Source: B4-G1 sp964393895 (GTDB taxonomy: Bacteria; Chloroflexota; Anaerolineae; B4-G1). Taken from it: a stretch of 41,752 nt of DNA. The position numbers and the translations under genes were made by a program. The stretch is from NCBI GenBank assembly GCA_964393895.1, contig CAYMWP010000023.1, positions 1 through 41,752 on the forward strand, in the 5' to 3' direction. Numbering within the stretch: the stretch's first letter is position 1; every line of letters begins with the position of its first letter. A model generated the notes under the pieces. That model saw only the letters and a program-made list of their open reading frames with translations, was not told where the DNA came from and made no database searches. Shown here piece after piece: positions 32,516-40,020 of this stretch.

Positions 32516-33180
32516 TACTCCTGCTGGCCGTTCTCGTCATATTGACCCTGCTTCCATGCTCCTCTCCCCTGTCCCCCTGGCAAGTCTACGCCTTTCACGA
32601 CGATTCCTTCGTCCTGCTTCCTGCTTCCTTACCTCCTGCTCCCTTGCTCCCTTGCCCCCCTGCTCCCTCGCCCCCTTGCCCCCTGACCATTCCCGCTGAC
32701 TGGCGCATCACCGCCTCCGCTCTGGCCGACGTCACCCACGATGGTGCTCCCGAGTGGGCGCTCATCGTCTGGCGGCCCTGGCGCGATTGGCCGATCCAAC
32801 GTTGGAGTCCTACATCCAGCCCCATCGCCGGCTTCCACGACGCGGCGGGCCAGAGTTGCCACCTCATCTTGCTCGACTCATCCGACGGGCGCGAGATTTG
32901 GGCCGGGTCGGCGCTCCCCGCGCCGCTCCTGGCATTGGCCGTGGGGGACGTGGACGGGGATGGAAACAACGAGGTGGCGACCTTGGAAGGAGACTATGCC
33001 ACCGCCCACGATGGCCCCGCCACTCACTTGGACATCTGGCGCTGGAACGGCTTTGGCTTTACGCTGGAATGGCGCTCGCCGGCCGGCGACTTTTGCCAAC
33101 TTTACTTGACCGATGTGGACAACGACGGTATACTGGACGTGGTCGTTCGCCAATGTTTATATAAAGGAGGTTCCCGATGA
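32500..33180 (+). CDS. secreted FG-GAP/VCBS-like repeat protein
   Basis: 226 residues from ATG at 32500 (GTG at 32473 is an alternative, all within the heptamer repeat). Signal peptide: MANGNLLLLAVLVILTLLPC. After a low-complexity Pro/Leu/Cys stretch coded by CTCCCTTG-like repeats come calcium-loop type repeats: ALADVTHDGAPEWALIV, AVGDVDGDGNNEVATLEGD, TDVDNDGILDVVV. These match FG-GAP beta-propeller blades, but there are too few for a full propeller, so it may be truncated. It overlaps the DUF3160 gene by four bases. Confidence 0.65.
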   Translation: MANGNLLLLAVLVILTLLPCSSPLSPWQVYAFHDDSFVLLPASLPPAPLLPCPPAPSPPCPLTIPADWRITASALADVTHDGAPEWALIVWRPWRDWPIQRWSPTSSPIAGFHDAAGQSCHLILLDSSDGREIWAGSALPAPLLALAVGDVDGDGNNEVATLEGDYATAHDGPATHLDIWRWNGFGFTLEWRSPAGDFCQLYLTDVDNDGILDVVVRQCLYKGGSR

Positions 33181-35399
33181 AAACCAAACCTGTTCTAGTC
33201 GTCATCGTCGTCCTCGTCGTTGCCATCCTGGCCTGCAACGTGCCCACGACGCCTACGGCGACTGCGCCATCTGTCACCCAGGCGCCGCCCACCCCCGCTC
33301 CCTTAACCCCGCCGCCCGACGTGCGCGGGCCGGGCTTTGCCGCCTACCCCGAGATCGCCGTCGCTCTGCCAGAGAGCTACCAGGGCTATGCTCTGCCGGT
33401 CGCCCTGGAAACGTTGGGCAACTATGATAAATTTGTGTTCAGCGACGCGCAGAGCGCGCTCGTGATGCAAAACGGCTTTGTCGTCGCGCCGGCCCAGTGG
33501 CTCGAGTTCTTCCAGGTCTATGAGAACGCCCGCTACAGCGAGATTCCCGTCTTTGTCACCACCGACTCGGTCTACCACGTCTACCACCTGATCTTTGACA
33601 AGATGCTGCGCGACCTGGAGCACGAGCACTTTGAGCCGGACATTCGCGCCCTCACCGCCGCCTGTCTCCGGTCGGCCCAGGCCCTCTACACTGAATCGCA
33701 GGGGGCCGAGTTGGAGAACGTCGCCCGCAGCGTCGTCGCCTACTTTGCCGTCGCCGACGCGCTCATCAACCCCGACGCCGTCACTCCGCCGGAGGTGGCC
33801 GACCTGGTGCAGGCCGAACTGGCGCTGATCGAGGCGCACGCAGGGATGGGCGGCAGCCCCATCTTTAGCCAGGATTGCCCCGAGGGCTGCGACCCCTGCG
33901 ACACGGCGCCGCCGCCAGAATGCCTCGACCAGCCCTGTCTGTGCGAGGACTATTCCCAGTACGTCCCGCGCGGTCACTACACCCGCAGCGAGCAACTGGA
34001 GCGCTACTTTCGCGCCATGATGTGGTACGGGCGCGTCAATATGCGCCTTCAAAAGCCCAACGAGACCCGCATGGCGCTGCTCATCACCTACATCCTGCGC
34101 AACACCGACGTGAATGGCGTCCCCGCCGCCGACGTCTGGGCGCGGGTGTACGACCCCACCGTCTTTATCGTCGGCAAGGCGGACGATCTGGGCTTTCACG
34201 AGTACGGCGCGCTGTGGGACACCATCTTTGGCCCCGACGCCCCCGCCTCTGCCATCGCCGACGAGACAAAGTTTGCCGCCTTCGTCGAGGCTGCCCGCCA
34301 ACTGCCTCCTCCGCAGATCAACTCTATGTGGGTCTACATCTGGGAGGATAAAGAACAGGTGACGCAGGGCTTTCGTTTCATGGGCCAGCGTTTTGTGCTC
34401 GACGCCTATATATTTGACGAACTGATCTGGCGCGAGGTCGGCACGATGGAAGATCCCCGCACCTTGCCCAAGGGACTCGACGTGATGGCTGTCCTGGGCT
34501 CTGAAGAGGCCTACGCCATCCTCGACGACATGGGCGAAACGGCCTACGCCCACTACCCAGAGCAGATGGCGAAACTGCGCGAGGAGGTCGGCGCGCTGCA
34601 ACTGGATTCCTGGACCCAGAATCTCTACTGGGCCTGGCTGTACGCCTTCGGGCCGCTGCTGGAACCAAAGGGGGAGCAGTATCCGGCCTTTATGCAAACC
34701 CGGGCCTGGACGCGCAAGGACTTGAACGCGGCGCTAGGCTCCTGGACCGAGCTAAAGCACGACACCATCCTCTACGCCAAGCAGGCGATGGCCGAGATGG
34801 GCGGCGGCCCGCCGCCGGAGCCGCCTCACGGCTGGGTCGAGCCTAATCCGCAGGCTTATGCTCGCTTGCTGGCGCTCACCCGTATGACGCGCGAAGGGCT
34901 GGAGAGCCGCGGTATCCTGACCGAGAACACGGGCGCTAACCTGGCGCGCCTGGACGATCTACTCACTTTCTTGCTCGACACATCGCAGCGAGAACTGGCC
35001 GGCGAGCCGCTGACCAACGACGACTATGAGCGCATCAAGTTCTACGGCGGCGAGTTGGAGGCGATGACGCTGGCCGCCGCCGACCAGGAAGGTGAAGGTC
35101 GGCCCTTCTTCGACCAGGACGACCAGGCCCCCATCGTCGCCGACGTCGCCACGGGCCTGGACCCCGTCACGGGCGAGGGGGCCGTGCTGGAAGAGGGCAC
35201 CGGCTACGTCTTTGAGATCTATGTCGTCGTGCCAGATGGCAACGGCGGCTCGCACATCGCCCAGGGCGGCGTCTTTTCCTACTACGAGTTCCCCTGGCCG
35301 ATGTTTGATCGGTTGACCGACGAAAAGTGGCGGGAGATGCTGGCGGCTGACAAAGCGCCCGAGCGCCCCGCGTGGACGGGTGAGTTTGTGGCAGAATAG
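33177..35399 (+). CDS. DUF3160 family lipoprotein
   Basis: 740 residues. Lipoprotein signal with lipobox ILAC (VVLVVAILACNVP), a Thr/Pro-rich linker, then the DUF3160 domain: NGFVVAPAQWLEFFQVYENARYSEIPVFVTTDSVYHVYHLIFDKMLR, QGFRFMGQRFVLDAYIFDELI, and near the end YVVVPDGNGGSHIAQGGVFSYYEFP. A cysteine-rich loop (CPEGCDPCDTAPPPECLDQPCLCEDY) may be disulfide-bonded outside the cell. Function of the family unknown. Translationally coupled to the FG-GAP-like gene (ATGA). Confidence 0.88.
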   Translation: MKTKPVLVVIVVLVVAILACNVPTTPTATAPSVTQAPPTPAPLTPPPDVRGPGFAAYPEIAVALPESYQGYALPVALETLGNYDKFVFSDAQSALVMQNGFVVAPAQWLEFFQVYENARYSEIPVFVTTDSVYHVYHLIFDKMLRDLEHEHFEPDIRALTAACLRSAQALYTESQGAELENVARSVVAYFAVADALINPDAVTPPEVADLVQAELALIEAHAGMGGSPIFSQDCPEGCDPCDTAPPPECLDQPCLCEDYSQYVPRGHYTRSEQLERYFRAMMWYGRVNMRLQKPNETRMALLITYILRNTDVNGVPAADVWARVYDPTVFIVGKADDLGFHEYGALWDTIFGPDAPASAIADETKFAAFVEAARQLPPPQINSMWVYIWEDKEQVTQGFRFMGQRFVLDAYIFDELIWREVGTMEDPRTLPKGLDVMAVLGSEEAYAILDDMGETAYAHYPEQMAKLREEVGALQLDSWTQNLYWAWLYAFGPLLEPKGEQYPAFMQTRAWTRKDLNAALGSWTELKHDTILYAKQAMAEMGGGPPPEPPHGWVEPNPQAYARLLALTRMTREGLESRGILTENTGANLARLDDLLTFLLDTSQRELAGEPLTNDDYERIKFYGGELEAMTLAAADQEGEGRPFFDQDDQAPIVADVATGLDPVTGEGAVLEEGTGYVFEIYVVVPDGNGGSHIAQGGVFSYYEFPWPMFDRLTDEKWREMLAADKAPERPAWTGEFVAE

Positions 35400-35433
35400 G
35401 GAGCAAGAGGTGAGGAGCAGATGAGAAACGGAG

Positions 35434-35556
35434 GTAACTACTCAGACCCCCGAGGTCTTGATTGAGCTGTTTCAAGTGTGAAACACCAACCATTTTCGGC
35501 AGCAACGGTGGGAGAAAGGCTGTCCAAGACCTCGGAGGTCTAGCGCGAGTAGTTAC
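35434..35556. repeat. 123-bp inverted-repeat element (MITE-like) with AGACC palindromes
   Basis: Outer arms GTAACTACTC (35434-35443) and GAGTAGTTAC (35547-35556). Just inside each arm lies a copy of the palindrome: AGACCCCCGAGGTCT (35444-35458) and AGACCTCGGAGGTCT (35527-35541). No coding capacity. Ends ten bases before the capA-like start. Confidence 0.8.
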
Positions 35557-35565
35557 AAACGGAGA

Positions 35566-36516
35566 ATGAAGCCGCTTTCTCTCATCTGCTCGTTCCTCGT
35601 TTGCACCTGTCTCTTTCTGCTGCCAGGCGAATTTGCGCCGCCAGCCATCACCCTCGCCCTTGCCGGCGACGTGATGTTGGGGCGGGGGGTGGCGCAGGCG
35701 TTGAATCGGGACTGGGAGGCCGCTTTCGCCGAGGTACAGCCCTGGCTGGCTGACGCTGATTTGACCTTTGCCAACCTGGAGTCGCCGCTGACAACCGCTC
35801 CCCCCCGTTCCTCCCCCCCGCAAGCGGGGGGGAGAGAGGGGGGATACGACCTGCGCGCGTCGCCAGAGTCGGTCGCCGCCCTGCGCGCCGCCGGCTTTGA
35901 CGTGGTCTCCCTGGCCAACAACCACGCGCTGGACGCGGGCCAGACCGGACTGCGGGAGACGGTGGACACGCTACACGCGGCCGGAATCGGCGCGCTGCTG
36001 GATGGGAAAGCTGGCGGATCGGTAGACTGTTCGCCAACCTGCCAGCTTTTGGCCTTTGACGATAGCGTCGCCCCCCTCGACGTGAAAGCCGCGGCCGGCG
36101 CGGTGGCCGCCGCAGCGGAGCGGGCCGACGTGGTCATAGTCTCCATCCATTGGGGAGGCGAGTACCAGGCCGCGCCCGGCCCGCGACAACGCTCCCTCGC
36201 CAGGAAGCTGGCCGGGGCCGGAGCCGGCGTCATCGTCGGTCACGGGCCTCACGTGCTGCAGCGGGTGGAGTGGGTAGGTGAGACGCTGGTCGCCTACAGC
36301 CTGGGCAACCTGCTCTTTGACCAACCATACCCAGCCGACTGCCGTCAAGGGGTCATCCTGCGCGTCACGCTGCAAGGCGACCGCATCGCCGCCGTCGAGG
36401 CGATACCCACAGTGACGGAACAGGGCCGCTTGAGGCTCGCCAATCCAGAAGAGGCCGCCGCCATCAGTGACCGCATAGGGCTGGATACCAAGATTATTCA
36501 GGAGCGCAAACAATGA
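35566..36516 (+). CDS. CapA/PGA_cap-family metallophosphatase-like secreted protein
   Basis: 316 residues. N-terminal signal or anchor (SLICSFLVCTCLFLL), then the CapA domain: LALAGDVMLGRGV, FANLESPLT, DVVSLANNHALDAGQTGLRET, VIVSIHWGGEYQ, GAGVIVGHGPHVLQRVEW, YSLGNLLFD; all metal-site residues (Asp, Glu/Asn, Asn-His, His-Trp-Gly, Gly-His-Gly-Pro-His) are kept. Between FANLESPLT and YDLRASPESV there is an insertion PPRSSPPQAGGREGG coded by a palindromic repeat. Related proteins take part in poly-glutamate capsule handling; the role here is unknown. It overlaps uppP by four bases. Confidence 0.88.
   Translation: MKPLSLICSFLVCTCLFLLPGEFAPPAITLALAGDVMLGRGVAQALNRDWEAAFAEVQPWLADADLTFANLESPLTTAPPRSSPPQAGGREGGYDLRASPESVAALRAAGFDVVSLANNHALDAGQTGLRETVDTLHAAGIGALLDGKAGGSVDCSPTCQLLAFDDSVAPLDVKAAAGAVAAAAERADVVIVSIHWGGEYQAAPGPRQRSLARKLAGAGAGVIVGHGPHVLQRVEWVGETLVAYSLGNLLFDQPYPADCRQGVILRVTLQGDRIAAVEAIPTVTEQGRLRLANPEEAAAISDRIGLDTKIIQERKQ
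35811..35834. repeat. perfect C/G palindrome inserted in the capA-like gene
   Basis: CTCCCCCCCGC, AA, GCGGGGGGGAG: 11-bp arms. It is read through in frame as a Pro/Gly/Arg loop. Confidence 0.8.
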
Positions 36517-37307
36517 GCCTATTTCGAGCTTTTCTCCTCGGCGTTCTCCAGGGCGCGACCGAGTTTCTGCCCGTCAGTAGTTCGGGCCATCTGGTGCTCG
36601 CGCCCTGGCTTCTGGGCTGGGATTCGCCCGGCCTGGCTTTTGATGCCGTCGTGCACTGGGGCACCGCGCTGGCCGTGGTGGTCTACTTTTGGCGCGATTG
36701 GGTCAAGATTATCGGCGAGGCCGTGAAATCAATCAATCTCAAATCAGAAGCCTGGCTCATCCTGTTGGGGACGATCCCCGCTGCCCTTGCCGGCTACCTG
36801 CTGGAGGATTTCTTCGAGGGCATGTTCGGTCGGCCCGTCGCGGCGGCTGCCTTCCTGCTGGTCACGGCGGCGCTCCTGACCGCCAGCGAGCGGTTGGGCC
36901 GCCGCGAGCGCGACCTGGATACATTGACCTGGCTCGACGCGCTGCTGGTGGGACTGGCCCAGGCGCTGGCCATTCTCCCTGGCATCTCTCGCTCCGGCTC
37001 GACCATCGCCGCCGGACTGGCGCGGGGGTTGCGGCGGGAGGAGGCCGCCCGCTTCAGTTTTCTCCTGGCGACCCCCATCATCCTCGGCGCGGGACTGCTC
37101 AAGATTGTGGACTTGGCTCAAACGGGCGGATTGGCCGCGCAGTTCCCGGCGCTCGTCGTCGGATTTGCGGCTGCGAGCCTCGTTGGTTTTGGCTGCATCC
37201 ACTTTCTGATGGGCTACTTGCAGCGCCGCCGCCTCTACCCTTTCGCCGTCTACTGCGCGGTTGTGGGAGGTGTGTGCCTGCTCGTGGCATTGGCGGGAAT
37301 CAGGTAA
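36513..37307 (+). CDS. uppP: undecaprenyl-diphosphatase
   Basis: 264 residues, about eight transmembrane segments. BacA/UppP signatures are intact: LGVLQGATEFLPVSSSGHLVL and ALAILPGISRSGSTIAAGLARGL. Dephosphorylates undecaprenyl diphosphate to recycle the carrier lipid for cell-envelope polymers. Coupled to the capA-like gene by ATGA. Confidence 0.95.
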   Translation: MSLFRAFLLGVLQGATEFLPVSSSGHLVLAPWLLGWDSPGLAFDAVVHWGTALAVVVYFWRDWVKIIGEAVKSINLKSEAWLILLGTIPAALAGYLLEDFFEGMFGRPVAAAAFLLVTAALLTASERLGRRERDLDTLTWLDALLVGLAQALAILPGISRSGSTIAAGLARGLRREEAARFSFLLATPIILGAGLLKIVDLAQTGGLAAQFPALVVGFAAASLVGFGCIHFLMGYLQRRRLYPFAVYCAVVGGVCLLVALAGIR

Positions 37308-37318
37308 GCGGCGGCAAC

Positions 37319-37347
37319 TTGTTTGCCCCCCTGAAGCGGGGTATAAT
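37319..37347 (+). promoter_or_regulatory. promoter of the binding lipoprotein gene, leaderless type
   Basis: TTGTTT (37319-37324), 17-base spacer, TATAAT (37342-37347). The ATG is at 37354, six bases after the -10 box, so the message should begin at or within a base or two of the start codon. Confidence 0.65.
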
Positions 37348-37353
37348 CAAAGC

Positions 37354-38160
37354 ATGAACCGGCTATTTCGCTTTCTGCTTTCTGCCTCATGCTTACTGGC
37401 TGCCTGCGCTCCTCAGCCCCTCACCGTCACCCGCGAACCGGCCACGCTGCGCTTGGTCGCAGCCGATTCCTGCGGGCCGCTGGTCGAGGAATTGGCCGCC
37501 GCTTACCACGAGTCCCACACCTGGGTCACGGTCACCGTCATCGGCCTCTTCAACTCTGACACGGCCGAGCAGTCGCTGCTGGCAGGTGAAGCGGACGTGG
37601 CGTTGCTCTCGTGGTTGGGAGATGATACGAGCGAGGAAGGGTTATGGGCGCAGCCCTTTGCCAGAGACGGAGTCGCCGTCATCGCCCACCCCGCTATGCC
37701 ATTCACAGAGACCGGTCTGGCGCATCTGCAAGAGATCTACTGGGGCCGGGTACAGGAATGGAGCGGAGTGGTATTGACGGTCGTCAGCCGCGAGGACGGC
37801 TGCGGCACCCGCGTTATTTTCGATGGCGCCGTCCTGGGCAACCGCGACGTCACACGCACCGCCGTGGTGATGTCCTCTGCCAAGTCCGTCATCGAACAGG
37901 TGGCGCACACACCAGGAGCCATCGGCTACGTCTCGACGTTGTGGATCAACGAATCCAGTGGCGTGCTGGTGTTGCCGGTCGAGGGAGTGCTGCCGGCCCC
38001 AGACACAATCTATGATGAGAGCTATCCGCTCGCGCGCCCGCTTTACCTGGCGACCGCGGGCGAGCCGACGGGCGAGGTCCGCCAGTTCGCCCAGTGGGTG
38101 CTGGGACCGGATGGGCAGGCGGCGGTAGGGCGAGTCCAGGAAAGACAGTCCGCGCGCTGA
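37354..38160 (+). CDS. PstS-like (phosphate-type) substrate-binding lipoprotein
   Basis: 268 residues from ATG at 37354. Lipoprotein signal with lipobox LAAC (LLSASCLLAACAP). Periplasmic-binding-protein fold as in phosphate-binding PstS: LRLVAADSCGPLVEELAAAY, GEADVALLSW, FARDGVAVIAHPAMPF, LQEIYWGRVQEWSG, SREDGCGTRVIFDGAVL, HTPGAIGYVSTLWI. The serines that usually contact phosphate (GS near the start and DGSGT) are both cysteine here. No pstC, pstA or pstB is nearby, so it may sense a ligand for the cyclase gene 20 bases downstream instead of feeding a transporter. Confidence 0.82.
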   Translation: MNRLFRFLLSASCLLAACAPQPLTVTREPATLRLVAADSCGPLVEELAAAYHESHTWVTVTVIGLFNSDTAEQSLLAGEADVALLSWLGDDTSEEGLWAQPFARDGVAVIAHPAMPFTETGLAHLQEIYWGRVQEWSGVVLTVVSREDGCGTRVIFDGAVLGNRDVTRTAVVMSSAKSVIEQVAHTPGAIGYVSTLWINESSGVLVLPVEGVLPAPDTIYDESYPLARPLYLATAGEPTGEVRQFAQWVLGPDGQAAVGRVQERQSAR

Positions 38161-38180
38161 CCAGAGCAAGGAGACGCACC

Positions 38181-39794
38181 ATGACGGAACAAGAGGGAAC
38201 TATTCTGGTGGTGGACGATACCCCGGCCGTCCTGGAACTGATGGAAAAGCTGTTGACCTGGCAAGGGTACAAGGTGTACGTGGCAGATGGTGGCGCGCAG
38301 GCGCTAGAGTCCGCAAGGACCATCCTTCCTGACCTGATTCTGCTCGACGTCATGATGCCAGGTATGGGCGGCTTTGAGGTCTGTGAGCATCTCAAAGCGG
38401 ACGCACAGACTCGCGACATACCGGTCATTTTCATCAGTGCGCTGAACGAACCGGAAAACATAGTCAATGCCTTCACCACTGGGGGGGTGGATTACATCAC
38501 CAAACCATTCCAGCGTAAAGAAGTGCTGGCCCGTGTCGAAACTCACCTGACCTTGCACAATGTGCACAGGAGGCTCGAGGAGCAATATGCCCAACTTGAA
38601 CACGTCAACGACAAGCTGACCAGCGAGGTCGCTGAGCGCAAGCGGACAGAGGCGGCGCTACATCGCCACGCCGCGCTCCTGAAAACGCAGCGCGAACTCC
38701 ACCAATCTATCCTGGCTGCCCGTTCGCCAGAGACCGTCGCTATAGCAACCATAAGCCGTATTCGGCAACTGATACCATGCCAACGCGCCATCGTCATAGC
38801 GACCCAAGGGGAAGGAGCGATCCAAAGATTGGCGGCCGAGTCAAGCGGTGAGGCCAAGCCGGTGAGCCTGGACGTTTATCGCGAATTGTTCGAGGACGGG
38901 TCTTTGAGCGATGGTCGAGTCCGAGGAAGCGACGACCTGGCCTCACTGCCCCACCGCTCTCCCATGCAACAGGCGCTGTACGTCGCAGGTGTGCGTTCCT
39001 ACATAGTTGTGCCCCTGCTGATACAGAGTGAACCGGTCGGCACTCTGCATCTGGAGGCAGAGCATCCCGGTGCCTTCACCCACAACCACATCACTATCGC
39101 CGCCGAGGTAGCCGTCTCGCTGGAAATGGCGATCCGGCAAGCGCGGCTGTACGAGCGAGCTCAACAAGAAAGAGAAAGAGCGGACAGACTCTTGTTGAAT
39201 ATCTTGCCCGCCAGCATCGCCCAAGATCTGAAGGAAACGGGCAGGAGCGCACCCCAGAGTTTTGGTAACGTCACGGTTTGCTTTTCCGACATAGTTGATT
39301 TCACGAGCGCCGCTTCTCGGTACGAGCCGGGCTTTGTGATCGGCGAGTTGAATGAGTTGTTCACCGCCTTTGACAACATAACGGAGAGGAATCAATGCGA
39401 GCGCATCAAGACAGCCGGCGACGCTTATCTGGCCGTATGTGGGATGCCGGAAGAGAATAAAGATCACGCCTACAACATCATCCAATCCGCCATCGAGATG
39501 ATTGAATACCTCAAGGCCCGCAGCAAAAGCTCGGAGGTCAAATGGCGGATGAGAATCGGCATCCATTCCGGGCAAGTGGTCGGCGGCGTGGTTGGGATAA
39601 AGAAATACATCTACGACGTGTTTGGCGACACGATCAACACGGCCGCCAGGATGGAAGGCCATTCTGAGCCGATGAGGATAAACGTCTCCGAGTCAACCTA
39701 CCATCTCGTGGCGGACAAATTCCGCTTTGTCGAGAGAGAGGCCGTAGAAGTCAAGGGCAAGGGCAAAATGCGGATGTACTTTGTGGATTGGTGA
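38181..39794 (+). CDS. response regulator-GAF-class III adenylate cyclase
   Basis: 537 residues, cytoplasmic. Receiver domain (3-125) with Asp12-Asp13, phosphoacceptor Asp56 in DLILLDVMMPG and Lys in DYITKPF. Coiled coil (130-175). GAF domain (about 180-335). Class III cyclase domain (about 360-537): metal-binding FSDIVDFTS, ERIKTAGDAYLAVCG with the Lys of adenylate specificity, and VFGDTINTAARMEG with the Asp, Asn and transition-state Arg. So it should make cAMP in response to phosphorylation and a GAF ligand. AAGGAG seven bases before ATG 38181 sets the start. No histidine kinase is in the window. Confidence 0.93.
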   Translation: MTEQEGTILVVDDTPAVLELMEKLLTWQGYKVYVADGGAQALESARTILPDLILLDVMMPGMGGFEVCEHLKADAQTRDIPVIFISALNEPENIVNAFTTGGVDYITKPFQRKEVLARVETHLTLHNVHRRLEEQYAQLEHVNDKLTSEVAERKRTEAALHRHAALLKTQRELHQSILAARSPETVAIATISRIRQLIPCQRAIVIATQGEGAIQRLAAESSGEAKPVSLDVYRELFEDGSLSDGRVRGSDDLASLPHRSPMQQALYVAGVRSYIVVPLLIQSEPVGTLHLEAEHPGAFTHNHITIAAEVAVSLEMAIRQARLYERAQQERERADRLLLNILPASIAQDLKETGRSAPQSFGNVTVCFSDIVDFTSAASRYEPGFVIGELNELFTAFDNITERNQCERIKTAGDAYLAVCGMPEENKDHAYNIIQSAIEMIEYLKARSKSSEVKWRMRIGIHSGQVVGGVVGIKKYIYDVFGDTINTAARMEGHSEPMRINVSESTYHLVADKFRFVEREAVEVKGKGKMRMYFVDW

Positions 39795-39825
39795 GATGAT
39801 CCGGTAGTCTCTCCATTTTGTGCTG

Positions 39826-39934
39826 GTGTTTTCTCTAGACCTCGGAGGTCTCTGCCGAGCTCGTGCTCGCCCAAAACCGCTGATTTGGGCAGTTTTTGAG
39901 CCTGAAAACACATCTCATTAGACCTCCGAGGTCT
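39826..39934. repeat. AGACC palindrome pair with hairpins downstream of the cyclase gene
   Basis: AGACCTCGGAGGTCT (39837-39851) and AGACCTCCGAGGTCT (39920-39934), with GCCCAAA/TTTGGGC (39869-39890) and GTGTTTTC/GAAAACAC arms between. The flank after 39934 is a reverse copy of the flank before 25586. The 226-base gap before the mutase gene holds nothing else I recognise. Confidence 0.8.
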
Positions 39935-40020
39935 TACCCAACTTATTTGAAACACGCCCAAATCTGAAAGAGCACGGGGATCAAACCAAGAATGTGCAGA
40001 GATCAAAGCAGGAGGCAATG

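Noticed and set aside
31269..32540. 423-codon minus-strand ORF opposite tgt
   Set aside because: Shadow of tgt; its translation is low-complexity and starts in the repeat region.
33303..34697. 464-codon minus-strand ORF opposite the DUF3160 gene
   Set aside because: Shadow frame; the plus strand has signal peptide, lipobox and family motifs.
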